The notes beneath the pieces were generated by a model. It did no database searches and was not told the DNA's origin. It saw nothing but the letters and a program-made list of their open reading frames with translations. The position numbers were made by a program, and so were the translations under genes. From NCBI RefSeq assembly GCF_001887775.1, contig NZ_CP015519.1, forward strand, positions 868,001 through 932,000: a DNA stretch of 64,000 nt, written 5' to 3'. This DNA comes from Syntrophotalea acetylenivorans. Lineage in GTDB: Bacteria > Desulfobacterota > Desulfuromonadia > Desulfuromonadales > Syntrophotaleaceae. Shown piece after piece: positions 32,481 through 41,803 of the stretch (within the stretch, counting starts at the first letter, position 1; every line of letters begins with the position of its first letter).

Positions 32481-35324
32481 TTAGGCCGCCAACGCCTCAT
32501 TCAAATCATCAAGAATCTTACTCAAATCATCCCCAAACAACTGCCACACTTTCCCTATCCCACCGGCCTGTGCAAAAGGCGCATAATCAAAATCATCCGT
32601 CTCAATCTGCAGATTGGCGGCAATATGATCCCGAATCATCTCCAGCCACTTACGCTGCTCTGCGGTGAAACTCTTGCCACTGGCCTGCTGCTGCTCAACC
32701 CAAGCCCGAAAGTTAACCTGGACCTTCTCAGGAAACGGCACCAGCTCGTTCTCCTGATGCATGGCAAAGCGCACCAGCGACACTAGATCGGTCAAAATAT
32801 GATTTGCCGCGGCACCACGCACCTTGCCTGCCTGCAATTTCTGGTAGGCCGCCCACAATTCATCGGGAACCCGCTTCTCCCATCCCTGTGGATGGGTCTG
32901 ATAGATGCGCAACTGTTCGACCTGAGCTACCAGCTTCTCGGCTAGTTCACGCACATCCTCAAACCGCAGGCGTTGTTTGTACGGCTTACTGTAAAGCACC
33001 TGCAGAGCGGTAATTTCATCCTTGTTGTCGGCAATGAACTGCTCGAAGGACTCGACCACACCCTTGGCTTTCTCTTCGGTAAAACCGGCGAAGATAAGCG
33101 TATCGGGACTGACCGTGTCGATAATCTGTTCGTTCTTCTTTTTGATCTCTAGCAACAGCTCACGCAGCTTCGGATTGCAGAGCGGCTTGACCGCTTCGCC
33201 TACCAGCTTGACGGCAGATTGCTGCACTTGTTTTGTAGCCGGTTCGTTGGTGGCAAAGTCCTTACGTGCCTTGGCAAGGTGATTGTCCGGATTCAGGGTG
33301 TCGACCAGATCGCCGGTGAGTTGCTTGAGACTCTTGCCATCGAGCAAGGTTTCCACCTGCCGATGTTCCTCGGCGGTCAGCTTCTTTTCCATCCGCGCCA
33401 AACGAGCGGCGACGGATGATATCACATCTGGCTCGGCATTGCCGAAAGCAACTGCCTGTAAAAGTTTTTCAAAACCGACATTTTTTTTGCGCTCCATGGG
33501 CCGGGAATCGGTCTGATCCTGCTCGCAGACGCCGACGGCATCGACAATAACGAAATGATCCTTGGTAACGGCGTCGGGTGTGACCGACTGCAGATCGTTG
33601 TCGTTGATGATCCGCACCCCGCGCCCCTTCATCTGTTCGAAATAGGCCCGTGACTTAACGCTGCGCATGAAGAACACCACCTCGACCGCCTTGATATCGG
33701 TTCCGGTGGCGATCATATCAACGGTGACGGCGATACGCGGGTTGTGGCTGTTACGGAACGCTGCGATCAGGTCTTCGGGTTTGGCCCCGGTGGTGCGGTA
33801 GGTGATCTTCTGAGCGAAGTCGTTGCCCTTGCCGAACTCCTCGCGCACGATCTTAACGATATCCTCGGCGTGGGAATCATCCTTGGCAAAGATCAGGGTT
33901 TTGGGCACCTCGCTGCGGCCAGGGAAGATATCAGAAAACAGCTTATCGCGATAGGTCTGGATCACCTTGCGGATTTGGTCGACGACAACCACATCCCGAT
34001 CCAGCTGTTTGGCGTCATAGTTGAAATCATCATCCAACTGCTCCCAACGCACCTCGCGGGTTTCCCTATCGCGCTTGTCGACGTAGTAACCGGCCTCCAC
34101 CTCGCCGCCCTGCTCGGTAATGGCGGTCTTGATCCGATAGACATCGTAATTGACGTTAACCCCATCGGCGACGGCGTGTTCGTGGCCGTACTCCATCACC
34201 AGATTCTGATTGAAGAAGCCGAAGGTCTGTTTGCTGGGGGTCGCGGTGAGACCGATGAGGTAGGCATCGAAATACTCCAGCACCTGCCGCCAGAGGTTGT
34301 AGATGGAGCGGTGACACTCGTCGGTGACGATGACATCAAAAGATTCAATAGGGAAATCGACGTTGTACTCAATCGGCTCCGGTTCTTTGAACAGATTGCC
34401 GAAACTGTCGACTGATTCTTCGTCCAGCTCTTCGGGCAGATCACGCCCTTTGAGCATGGAATAGAGCCTTTGAATGGTGCAGATGGACACCCGCGCGGTG
34501 GTATCGAGCACATTGCTGGTGAGATTCTGAACGATGTATTCTTCGCTGAACTTGAAGTTGTTGTAGGGCGAAACGTACTGCTGAAATTCCTTGAGGGTCT
34601 GCCGCCCTAGATTGCCCCGGTCGACCAGAAACAGCACCCGCCGTGCTCCGGCAAATTTGATCAGTCGATAAATGAAATTGATGGCCGTAAATGTCTTGCC
34701 GCTGCCGGTAGCCATCTGGATCAGGGAACGGGGATGATTGTCGCGCAGGGATGCTTCGAGATTGGTGATCGCCTTGATCTGCGCCGGCCAAAGGCCTTCG
34801 GTGATCAGTTCGGGCATCTGCTGCAGCCGAGACAGGAAGGTCGAAGGCTGGCCAAAGCTGTCCTGAGATTCGGCCGCTATCCCTGAGACTACACCGGCAT
34901 CGGTCTCAAGCCATTCAGCAAACAGATCAGGACGATGAAAAGCGAAAACGTTGCGCGAACGGGGCGCGGGATCGAGGCCGTTGGTAAAACGGGTCTCGAC
35001 GCCCGTCGACTGAAAGGAAAATGGCAACGGATTGTGCCAGCGGGGCAGGCCTTCGGGTAAGCCCTTGGTGTATTTATCCGATTGAACCTCAACACCGGTC
35101 AGTGTGGAACCGACCTTCTTGGCTTCGATAACCCCCGCAGCCTTGCCGTCGACATAGAGCAGGTAGTCCGCGAAACCGTGACCGGATTTCAGAGGAAATT
35201 CCCGAATCGCCACACCACGCGCCGCATAGATGTTGGCCAGGTCGGCATCCTGAACCTGCCAACCAGCAGCTTCAAGCAGGTCATCAATTTTTAAACGCGC
35301 ATCAGCTTCTGGAGCTGGCGTCAT
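32481..35324 (-). CDS. hsdR: type I RM restriction/translocase subunit
   Basis: A 947-residue HsdR. The N-terminal PD-(D/E)XK nuclease has Asp53 (GFADY) and Glu67-Lys69 (VIEAKK); helicase motifs ATGSGKT (about residue 205) and DECHRS (about 325) mark the DNA translocase, and a C-terminal helical domain binds the methyltransferase. I chose the ATG at 35324, preceded by GGGGG, since the encoded MTPAPEADARLKIDDLL is the usual N-terminus; an ATG 51 bases upstream is possible. This is the first gene of the operon hsdR-TM-hsdS-HEPN-ATPase-hsdM-nuclease. Confidence 0.95.
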   Translation of the reverse strand: MTPAPEADARLKIDDLLEAAGWQVQDADLANIYAARGVAIREFPLKSGHGFADYLLYVDGKAAGVIEAKKVGSTLTGVEVQSDKYTKGLPEGLPRWHNPLPFSFQSTGVETRFTNGLDPAPRSRNVFAFHRPDLFAEWLETDAGVVSGIAAESQDSFGQPSTFLSRLQQMPELITEGLWPAQIKAITNLEASLRDNHPRSLIQMATGSGKTFTAINFIYRLIKFAGARRVLFLVDRGNLGRQTLKEFQQYVSPYNNFKFSEEYIVQNLTSNVLDTTARVSICTIQRLYSMLKGRDLPEELDEESVDSFGNLFKEPEPIEYNVDFPIESFDVIVTDECHRSIYNLWRQVLEYFDAYLIGLTATPSKQTFGFFNQNLVMEYGHEHAVADGVNVNYDVYRIKTAITEQGGEVEAGYYVDKRDRETREVRWEQLDDDFNYDAKQLDRDVVVVDQIRKVIQTYRDKLFSDIFPGRSEVPKTLIFAKDDSHAEDIVKIVREEFGKGNDFAQKITYRTTGAKPEDLIAAFRNSHNPRIAVTVDMIATGTDIKAVEVVFFMRSVKSRAYFEQMKGRGVRIINDNDLQSVTPDAVTKDHFVIVDAVGVCEQDQTDSRPMERKKNVGFEKLLQAVAFGNAEPDVISSVAARLARMEKKLTAEEHRQVETLLDGKSLKQLTGDLVDTLNPDNHLAKARKDFATNEPATKQVQQSAVKLVGEAVKPLCNPKLRELLLEIKKKNEQIIDTVSPDTLIFAGFTEEKAKGVVESFEQFIADNKDEITALQVLYSKPYKQRLRFEDVRELAEKLVAQVEQLRIYQTHPQGWEKRVPDELWAAYQKLQAGKVRGAAANHILTDLVSLVRFAMHQENELVPFPEKVQVNFRAWVEQQQASGKSFTAEQRKWLEMIRDHIAANLQIETDDFDYAPFAQAGGIGKVWQLFGDDLSKILDDLNEALAA

Positions 35325-35556
35325 AAAATCCCCCACGTAGGCATAATAAAACCGCCCGCGCCTCATAGGCACCAAGCGGCCTCATCGATCAGTGCGATTG
35401 CTTCCGCACAATCTTATCCCATCCTCCGGCCATTAAAAACAAACACCTTAAAATACCCTTAAGAAAAACAGAAGTCAACGTTGGGAGAATAGTTGACACC
35501 CATCTTCGCATACATAAAAAGATGGCGGAGTTGGCACCGCCGACTACGTCGGAAAT

Positions 35557-36573
35557 CTAAGAAAGGAGCAATCGGTGGCCTTTGCCAGTCAGCCGATAAC
35601 GCTGAGTCGGGCTGCGGGGAGAGTCGGGCTGAGTGCGTTCAATCCAGTTATCTTTCAAGGCCGGGTTGAGATAGTTTTTCCGGAATGTGGGCCGGTGGGA
35701 CAGGCCGAGAGCCTTCATTAACTCTTTGCTGCCCAGTTCATCGGTCCCAATCGCCTCGATCAACGTCAATACTTGGTCGGTTACTTGATCGCCTACTTGG
35801 TCGGTGGCCACGGCTTCGCGAATAGCCGCGCACAAGGTGCTAAGCATGAACTCAATAAAGGGAGCGGAATCGGTCTGCCGGGTGCTCTCCTGCAATGCTT
35901 GATAATATTCGGCCTGGTTCTCGAAGACCAGGCTTTCCACAGGGAGGTCGGCGAACAAAGGATTCCAGCGGGCTAGAATCAGGCTCTGCCACAGCCGCCC
36001 CATGCGACCGTTGCCGTCGGCAAAAGGGTGAATGAACTCGAACTCGTAGTGAAAGACAGAACTGGTAATCAGGGGATGTTCTTGGGAGACGGCCAGCCAG
36101 TGAAAAAGATCGCACATCAGAGCAGGGACACGATCAGCAGGCGGAGCCATATGGACCACTTGACTGCCCGCCATCACCCCGACACCACCGAAGCGATAAG
36201 CCCCGGCTTTGTCGATCAGCGCGGCCATCAGGATGCCATGCGCCTCCAGCAAGTCATCCTCAACTTCCGGCTGCCATGTATCGAAGCGATCATAAGCGGC
36301 GATGGCGTTACGCACCTCCTGAATTTCACGAGGAGGTGCAATGACCCGTTTGCCATCTAGGATCGCAGTGATCTGGGTTTCGCTTAGGGTGTTGCCTTCA
36401 ATGGCTAATGAACCGCGAATGGTGCGGATGCGATTGACACGGCGTAGCTGAAGGGCTTGGGAAAGATCCGTCAGGGCAGAAAAGCGCCCGACCAGTTCAC
36501 TGATATCGGCAACCAGGCGCAATATGACAGAATTGAGGGTATAGGGTGGTTGGTATGAGTTCTGATTGCTCAT
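35557..36573 (-). CDS. Fic family protein with intramolecular inhibitory motif
   Basis: A 338-residue Fic protein, expected to transfer AMP to a target hydroxyl. The core motif HPFADGNGR is complete (His182). Residues 55-60 (SLAIEG) match the S-x-x-x-E-G/N inhibitory helix found N-terminal in class II Fic proteins, so activity is probably self-restrained. A winged-helix DNA-binding domain occupies the C-terminal 80 residues. The ATG at 36573 is preferred to an upstream TTG, with AAGGG upstream. It lies 230 bases before hsdR in the same direction. Fic proteins are often found with RM loci, but a functional link is not shown. Confidence 0.9.
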   Translation of the reverse strand: MSNQNSYQPPYTLNSVILRLVADISELVGRFSALTDLSQALQLRRVNRIRTIRGSLAIEGNTLSETQITAILDGKRVIAPPREIQEVRNAIAAYDRFDTWQPEVEDDLLEAHGILMAALIDKAGAYRFGGVGVMAGSQVVHMAPPADRVPALMCDLFHWLAVSQEHPLITSSVFHYEFEFIHPFADGNGRMGRLWQSLILARWNPLFADLPVESLVFENQAEYYQALQESTRQTDSAPFIEFMLSTLCAAIREAVATDQVGDQVTDQVLTLIEAIGTDELGSKELMKALGLSHRPTFRKNYLNPALKDNWIERTQPDSPRSPTQRYRLTGKGHRLLLS

Positions 36574-36715
36574 GAAGATCAACCCTTGGCCCGGTCGCCC
36601 TAAAAATACGGCAATCAACAGGTCGCGACCCTTTAGTGCTATTTGATGGGAATTCCTGTCAACCTGATATAAAAGTTTCTAAAGCAGCGCATCAAGGTTT
36701 TTAAAATTCTTGTTT

Positions 36716-36755
36716 TAAAAACGCCCGACCTTAAATAAAGGCCGAGCGTTTTCAA
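36716..36755 (-). terminator. tmRNA terminator
   Basis: On the minus strand, AACGCTCGGCCTT pairs with AAGGTCGGGCGTT and is followed by TTTAAAA. It starts just after the tmRNA 3' CCA. Confidence 0.85.
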
Positions 36756-36756
36756 A

Positions 36757-37114
36757 TGGTGGAGGTGGCGGGAATCGAACCCGCGTCCGAAAATCTTTCA
36801 CATAAGGCCTCTACATGCTTAGTCGGTGTATTTAAGTTTAACCGGCAACCGCTCCCATCGACAGGATCTGTTACAGGCGATTTCGCTTAAGTTTCGCTCC
36901 GGCACCACGAACTCTTGCCGAAACTAGCCTATTAAAATGACGTCTTTAAGCCCACACAGGCATTGGAACTCAAGACGTAGCAGCAATTAAGCTGCTAGTG
37001 CGTACGAAACGTCAGTATCGGCGTTTGTATAAGTGCCAGTTTTTTAACGAGGCCAACTGGCGTCCCCGGCATGCCACCTTTGCTTCCAATCCCCGTCGAA
37101 ACCAGGTCACCCCC
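36757..37114 (-). ncRNA. ssrA: tmRNA
   Basis: Transfer-messenger RNA of about 358 nucleotides. The 5' GGGGGUG pairs with CACCUCC before the 3' ACCA. The 3' T-arm region (GGTTCGATTCCCGCC on the RNA) and the 5' GACCTGGTTTCGACGGGGAT block are unmistakable. The resume reading frame at 37022-36987 encodes ADTDVSYALAA and ends at TAA, a tag with the usual ALAA proteolysis signal. smpB lies upstream in the same direction. The promoter was not identified. Confidence 0.97.
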
Positions 37115-37278
37115 ATAAATTCGTGATGCGTGATGAGTAATAAGTGATGGGTTTTACCCCAACACCACAATTCCTTTGTTCCACCAAAGGCATTATCTCA
37201 TATTTGTCGTTAAAATGCCAGCTTAGTGCTTATCCGAAAAGAACCGTTTCCGGCTGGACAAAGCTCAGTTTTGATATA
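37115..37278. other. spacer with repeat fragments between ssrA and fold-back copy B
   Basis: This contains GTGATGAGTAAT next to GTGATGGG, a short motif that recurs near 42930, and at 37218-37238 a partial copy of the fold-back element's end (GAAAAGAACCGTTTCCGG). No gene is present. Confidence 0.5.
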
Positions 37279-37398
37279 GGAAACGAGGGATTTTTTGTCG
37301 TGGCAAGAAAATCAAGGGCTTGCGCGGAGGCGTACACCGGTACGCCGCACAAGCAAGCTCGAAGATTGACGCAGCCATGGCGGAAAAGAACCGTTTCC
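37279..37398 (-). repeat. dispersed fold-back element, copy B
   Basis: Bounded by GGAAACG at one end and CGTTTCC at the other. The centre holds GGCGTAC-loop-GTACGCC flanked by GCTTG/CAAGC arms. It ends about 10 bases from the smpB stop, between smpB and ssrA. Confidence 0.88.
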
Positions 37399-37407
37399 GG
37401 ATGAAAA

Positions 37408-37860
37408 CTAGTGCCGATCGCGTATCGCACGCGCCATTTCCCGGTCGGCTTCTTTTTGCTTGAGGGTATGGCGTTTGTCGTGGAGTTTTTTACCCCGCCC
37501 TACCCCGATTTCCAGCTTGACCCGGCCGTTCTTCAAATAGATCTTGGTCGGCACCAAAGAGAAGCCCCGTTCTTCGACCTTGCGAAACAGCTTACCGATC
37601 TCTTCTTTATGCAGCAACAGCTTGCGCACCCGGGTCGGGTCGTGGTTTTCGCGGCTGCCCTGCTCGTAGGGGCTGATGTTCATATTGTTGATGAACACCT
37701 CACCGTTGACCAGGCGGCAGAACGATTCCTTGATATTGACCTGGCCGAGTCGTATCGATTTGACTTCGGTGCCGGTCAGAACCAAGCCGGCCTCATAGAC
37801 TTCGTCGATGAAGTACTCATGGTAGGCCTTTTTATTGGTGGCGATGATTTTAATGCCCAT
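37408..37860 (-). CDS. smpB: SsrA-binding protein
   Basis: SmpB binds tmRNA and brings it to stalled ribosomes for trans-translation. The 150 residues start with [14 protein letters not shown] and contain [19 protein letters not shown], the beta-barrel core of the family. The basic C-terminal tail ([23 protein letters not shown]) is the part that mimics mRNA in the decoding centre. Its length is normal. It lies just upstream of ssrA in the same direction, with one fold-back repeat between them. Confidence 0.97.
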   Translation of the reverse strand: MGIKIIATNKKAYHEYFIDEVYEAGLVLTGTEVKSIRLGQVNIKESFCRLVNGEVFINNMNISPYEQGSRENHDPTRVRKLLLHKEEIGKLFRKVEERGFSLVPTKIYLKNGRVKLEIGVGRGKKLHDKRHTLKQKEADREMARAIRDRH

Positions 37861-37913
37861 GTACGGGTTCCTCTATTTTCATTACCTGCATTGTTACTGA
37901 TCGTAAACTTTAA

Positions 37914-38579
37914 TTATTGGTCCAGCGCCTCGAGCTCAACCGTATCTAAACGGCAGCTTTCAGGCGGTGCCACCATGCCGCCGGAGATGATCAGCTTGAA
38001 GGCGTCATCGACAGTCATATTCAATTCCACGGCATCCTCTTCCGGAACCAGGATGTAGTAACCGGATGTCGGATTGGGGGTCGTCGGCATGAAGACATTG
38101 ATCGTGCGCTTGTCGATCAAGCGCTGCACCTCGCCCTGGGAGACACCGGTGACGAAACCGACGGACCAGATTCCCCGTCGAGGGTATTCGATGAGCACCA
38201 CTTTGCGAAAGCCTTCGCGATCGGCACTAAGAACCGTAACGGCAACCTGTTTAAAGAGGCCGAAGATTCCTTTTACCAGCGGGATACGGCTCATCAGCCG
38301 TTCGGACAGGTGCAGCAGCGAGCGGCCGAAGTAGTTGGTTACCAGCACCCCGGCGAACAAGATCAGCAAAAAGGTCGCCAGCAGGCCGATCCCCGGCACG
38401 GCAAAACCGAACAGCGCCTCGGGCCAATAACGCTCGGGGACAAAGCGGAGCAACAACTGATCCATCAGGGCGATGGTCCAGCGGACCACCAGAACAGTTA
38501 AGCTGATAGGAACAACAGCCACCAGGCCGGCCAGAAAATAACGTTGCAGCCTGGTTTTGATCAACAGTCGCAGAGCCAT
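37914..38579 (-). CDS. DUF502 family membrane protein
   Basis: A 221-residue inner-membrane protein with two long hydrophobic segments near the N-terminus (LAGLVAVVPISLTVLVVRW and GIGLLATFLLILFAGVLV) and a cytoplasmic domain containing IPLVKGIFGLFKQV and VVLIEYPRRGIWSVGFVTG, typical of DUF502. The family is widespread with unknown role. Its position before smpB in the same direction suggests co-transcription, with a 53-base gap. Confidence 0.88.
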   Translation of the reverse strand: MALRLLIKTRLQRYFLAGLVAVVPISLTVLVVRWTIALMDQLLLRFVPERYWPEALFGFAVPGIGLLATFLLILFAGVLVTNYFGRSLLHLSERLMSRIPLVKGIFGLFKQVAVTVLSADREGFRKVVLIEYPRRGIWSVGFVTGVSQGEVQRLIDKRTINVFMPTTPNPTSGYYILVPEEDAVELNMTVDDAFKLIISGGMVAPPESCRLDTVELEALDQ

Positions 38580-38691
38580 GGAATGCCTCCTACCGGTAAC
38601 TTACGACCCCAAAACGGGAAACAAGCATAGTATAGCAAGTTACGAAAAAAGACCATCGCTAGCTGTTTCAGCGGCAGCGAAAAACCAAATA

Positions 38692-38812
38692 CACTTTTGG
38701 ACGCGGATAAAACCGGATGCTTCGCATACGCAGACCTTTCAAACACCAAAATCTTTTCTATGGTTTCAAGATCTTGTCAGCGTTTATCTGCGTTCATCTG
38801 CGTCCCATTACG
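38692..38812. repeat. short dispersed intergenic repeat (GCGT...CATCTGCGT type)
   Basis: The segment carries GACGCGGAT near one end and TTTATCTGCGTTCATCTGCGTCC near the other (shown here in parts: ATCTGCGTTCATCTGCG). These imperfect complements form a loose fold-back. Sequences of this style occur between genes in many bacteria. The right edge overlaps the amidohydrolase 3' end. Confidence 0.55.
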
Positions 38813-40089
38813 CCTGGTTCTTGCCCGACAATGGCTTGCAGGCGCTCGATGCCATCCAGATAAACGGCACTGGGCTGCGTATCGCACCCACTGCTGCAGA
38901 GAGCCTCTTCGAGTTCGGCCAAGGACGGCGGATTACGAAGTGAAAGCACCTGAAAGTGGGCGCCGAAACCGGCCTGCAGTGTTCCCATCTCGCCCTTCAA
39001 GCCAAGAGCCTCGGCTCCATTGCGGGTGGCCATGGCCAGCAACTCCCCGGGGCAGAGATGAGCACCATAATGGCGCTTTGCCGCAGCCAGTTCATCCCAC
39101 ATCGAGAGAGAGTCATTGCTGGCCAGACTGTCGGTGCCTAGAGCCAGTTTCACCCCGGCGGCACGATAGGCGGCGACCGGTGCCGTGCCGACCCCGAGGC
39201 GTTCGTTGGAGCGAGGGCAAAGGGCCACGGTAACCGAACGCTCGGCCAACAGTTGCGCATCCGCAATGCTGACCTGTACCCCATGCACCAGCAGATTACC
39301 AGAATGCAGACCACCCAACCGGTCAAGACAGACCGTCGGGCTGCAGCCTCTGGCCGCTGGGCGCTGGTCCTGCCAGCCCACCGCCGGATAGAGACGCTCC
39401 AACAACTCTCCTGATGCGTCTTGCACCAACCGGCTTTCCTCATGGGACTCGGCAAAATGGGTGGTCAACGGCCAGCCCTGACGGCAGGCAGCGGCAAAAA
39501 TGCGGGACATCGCCTGCTGCGACAGGCTGTAGAGGGCATGAGGCGCCAGGCCGGGTTGCAGGTTGCCGAAATGATCGCCGCTGAGTAAGGCTGCGGCGCG
39601 ATCCAGGGAAACACCCCAGACCTCCGGATCGAGACCGAGCAGCTCAAAGAACACCCGGCCATAGAGGGGACTTTCGGCATAAGCGGGGGGGAAGATCAGC
39701 CTGCTGAGGATATCGCCAATGGCACCGGTGCCCGACTGCAGGCACCAGAGCAGACCGTCGTTGATGGCGGCAGTCTGCTCGGCAGGCGTCACATCGCGTT
39801 TGACATGAATCAGATGCAGCAGCCAGTCGACAAAGGTCGCCGGCTTGCCTGTCTCACCGGCACGTTTTGCCCAGCGCGGAAAGTGAGTCAATTCCAGGTG
39901 GGTGTGGGCATTGACCAGGGTCGGCAACAGCACGGCATCGCCGAAATTCACCACATCACCGCTAAAACCGACCAGCAGATCCCTACGCCGACCGATAGCG
40001 GCTATGCGCCCATTATCGACCAGCAGTGCCCCATCCTCAATGGGCGGAGCACTGATTGGCAGCAGATAACGAGCCAGGTAGAGGTTCAT
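38794..40089 (-). CDS. amidohydrolase, possible aminofutalosine-type deaminase
   Basis: A 431-residue metal-dependent amidohydrolase. His62 and His64 in NAHTHLE, the later THFAES histidine near 209, CPRSNERLG and the catalytic Asp in LGTDSLASND (about 317) follow the pattern of the ATZ/TRZ-like deaminases that act on guanine, S-adenosylhomocysteine or aminofutalosine. The last would be a menaquinone step in relatives that use the futalosine route. No other mqn gene lies here, so the substrate is only a suggestion. The start ATG at 40089 gives a normal N-terminus. Confidence 0.8.
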   Translation of the reverse strand: MNLYLARYLLPISAPPIEDGALLVDNGRIAAIGRRRDLLVGFSGDVVNFGDAVLLPTLVNAHTHLELTHFPRWAKRAGETGKPATFVDWLLHLIHVKRDVTPAEQTAAINDGLLWCLQSGTGAIGDILSRLIFPPAYAESPLYGRVFFELLGLDPEVWGVSLDRAAALLSGDHFGNLQPGLAPHALYSLSQQAMSRIFAAACRQGWPLTTHFAESHEESRLVQDASGELLERLYPAVGWQDQRPAARGCSPTVCLDRLGGLHSGNLLVHGVQVSIADAQLLAERSVTVALCPRSNERLGVGTAPVAAYRAAGVKLALGTDSLASNDSLSMWDELAAAKRHYGAHLCPGELLAMATRNGAEALGLKGEMGTLQAGFGAHFQVLSLRNPPSLAELEEALCSSGCDTQPSAVYLDGIERLQAIVGQEPGVMGRR

Positions 40090-40177
40090 TGGTTATTTTA
40101 GTCCGCTCAAAAGCAGATACGCCAGTTAGCTGGTTTTGAACCCAAACAGCGGATATAAACAAGCAGATTCCCGAATT

Positions 40178-40376
40178 GGAAACGCGGAGTTTTCCGTTCT
40201 GACAAGGAAGCCGAGGACTTGCGCGGAGGCGTACATCGGCATGCCGCAAAACTTTTCAGGATTGAAAAGTTTGACAGCCTTAAAGCTGTCCGCTAGGACG
40301 TGGGACCAGGGATGGTCCCGCGTCACAAACAAGTCCGAAGATTGACGCAGTCAGGGCGGAAAAGAACCGTTTTCGG
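40178..40376 (-). repeat. dispersed fold-back element, copy C, interrupted
   Basis: Same element as copies A, B and D, but about 80 bp longer because a separate hairpin cassette (40248-40327) lies in its middle arm. The central hairpin is degenerate (GGCATGC against GTACGCC). It lies between the amidohydrolase start and panD, about 170 bases beyond the panD stop. Confidence 0.8.
40248..40327. repeat. three-hairpin cassette inserted in copy C
   Basis: Three consecutive perfect hairpins: ACTTTTCA/TGAAAAGT, GACAGC/GCTGTC, and GGGACCA/TGGTCCC inside GACG/CGTC. The cassette is absent from the other copies. Confidence 0.75.
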
Positions 40377-40394
40377 ACACAGCGTCCAGTAGGG

Positions 40395-40544
40395 TTGGTG
40401 ATGTCTATGAATTCTGTGTCATTTGGGGGGCTGCCAAGGCGTCGCCAACGCAGGCCTAGCCACGCGCTAAGTCAAGTTGGCGTAACGCAAGCAGCGCCGA
40501 AAAGGGCCAGAATCAGAAGACAGAACCAGCCTTACAGGGCGCTT
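40395..40544. other. structured spacer downstream of panD
   Basis: GCGTCGCCAAC near 40440 is largely complementary to GTTGGCGTAACGC near 40475, giving a hairpin, and short blocks on either side also pair. There is no T-run typical of a terminator. Confidence 0.4.
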
Positions 40545-40940
40545 TTAAATGGCTTTGCGCAGCTCGCCCTGCCCAGGCGTTTCCTTATCCTGGTCCGTCG
40601 CCACGTTGTGATCGTCGACGAAGACGAGCTTCGGCTCATAACTGGCAGCCTCTTCATTGGCAATCTCGACCCAGCTGGCGATAATCACCTTATCGCCCCG
40701 GGACACTAGGCGAGCGGCTGCACCGTTAATACAGATAGTACCACTGCCGGGCTGGCCTTCGATGACATAGGTCTGAAACCGGGTGCCGTAGGTGACGTTC
40801 CAGATATCCACCGCCTCGTAGGGCAGAATATCCGCTGCCTTGAGAAGCAGAGGATCGATCGTTACACTACCCTCGTATTCGAGATCGGCGCCGGTCACAG
40901 TGGCGCGGTGAATTTTTGATTTAAGCATTTTGCGGTTCAT
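40545..40940 (-). CDS. panD: aspartate 1-decarboxylase
   Basis: PanD makes beta-alanine from aspartate for pantothenate. It is a pyruvoyl enzyme that cleaves itself between Gly and Ser; here the site is EGSVTID, with the serine becoming the pyruvoyl group. The 131 residues match the family's length. The ATG overlaps the panC stop (ATGA), with AGGAGG about ten bases upstream. It is the last gene of panB-panC-panD. Confidence 0.96.
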   Translation of the reverse strand: MNRKMLKSKIHRATVTGADLEYEGSVTIDPLLLKAADILPYEAVDIWNVTYGTRFQTYVIEGQPGSGTICINGAAARLVSRGDKVIIASWVEIANEEAASYEPKLVFVDDHNVATDQDKETPGQGELRKAI

Positions 40941-41797
40941 AATGAGCAGTCCTCCTCAACGAGATAACTGTTGTCGATTAAACGGGTTTGGCCGATACGC
41001 ACCGCCAACAGCAGCACGGCATGGCGGTCGATGACCGTCGCCTCCTGCAGGGTTTCGGCGTGGCGTATCTGCACGTAATCAATGGCGGCATCGGCTTCCT
41101 GCTCGATGCGACACTGCACCAGCTGCAACAAGGCAGCGGCACTCTTCTCACCGGCAGCGACAGCGGCTCGGGCCTGACGCAGGGCATCACTCAAGGCCAG
41201 GGCCTGACAGCGCTCATCGGCCGACAAATAACTGTTGCGGGAGCTCATGGCCAGCCCGTCCGCCTCGCGGACGATGGGCATACCTACGATCTCTACCGGC
41301 AAATTCAAATCGGCGGTCATGCGCCGAATCACGGCCAGCTGCTGAAAATCCTTGCGCCCAAAGAGCGCAACCTGCGGCTGGACGATGGTAAACAGCTTGC
41401 AAACCACCGTGGTCACGCCGCGAAAGTGGCCCGGCCGACTCTCGCCGCAGAGCACGCTCGTAAGCCCTTCCACGTTCACATAGCTGGCATAGCCGCTGGG
41501 ATACATGTCGCTGGCGGTCGGGGCAAAGAGCAAGTCGACGCCGACACTGCGAGCCAACTCGGCGTCCCCTTCCAGGTCGCGGGGATAACTGTCGAGATCT
41601 TCTCCGGCACCGAACTGGGTGGGATTGACGAACAGCGACAGCACCAGCAGGTCGCCCCGCTCCTTGCCTTCCCGCAGCAGAGACAGGTGGCCTTCATGCA
41701 GGAAACCCATGGTAGGCACCAGGGCAATACGCCGACCGGCGGCCCGAGCCTCCAGACAGCGCTGTTGCATATCTGTTACTGAATGAATAATTTCCAT
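40937..41797 (-). CDS. panC: pantoate-beta-alanine ligase
   Basis: PanC joins pantoate and beta-alanine using ATP to give pantothenate. In the 286 residues [14 protein letters not shown] carries the HIGH-like nucleotide-binding signature, and FGRKDFQQL and MSSRNSYLS are further family motifs. It starts seven bases after panB and ends overlapping panD, so the three enzymes are made from one message. Confidence 0.97.
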   Translation of the reverse strand: MEIIHSVTDMQQRCLEARAAGRRIALVPTMGFLHEGHLSLLREGKERGDLLVLSLFVNPTQFGAGEDLDSYPRDLEGDAELARSVGVDLLFAPTASDMYPSGYASYVNVEGLTSVLCGESRPGHFRGVTTVVCKLFTIVQPQVALFGRKDFQQLAVIRRMTADLNLPVEIVGMPIVREADGLAMSSRNSYLSADERCQALALSDALRQARAAVAAGEKSAAALLQLVQCRIEQEADAAIDYVQIRHAETLQEATVIDRHAVLLLAVRIGQTRLIDNSYLVEEDCSL

Positions 41798-41803
41798 GAC
41801 GAA

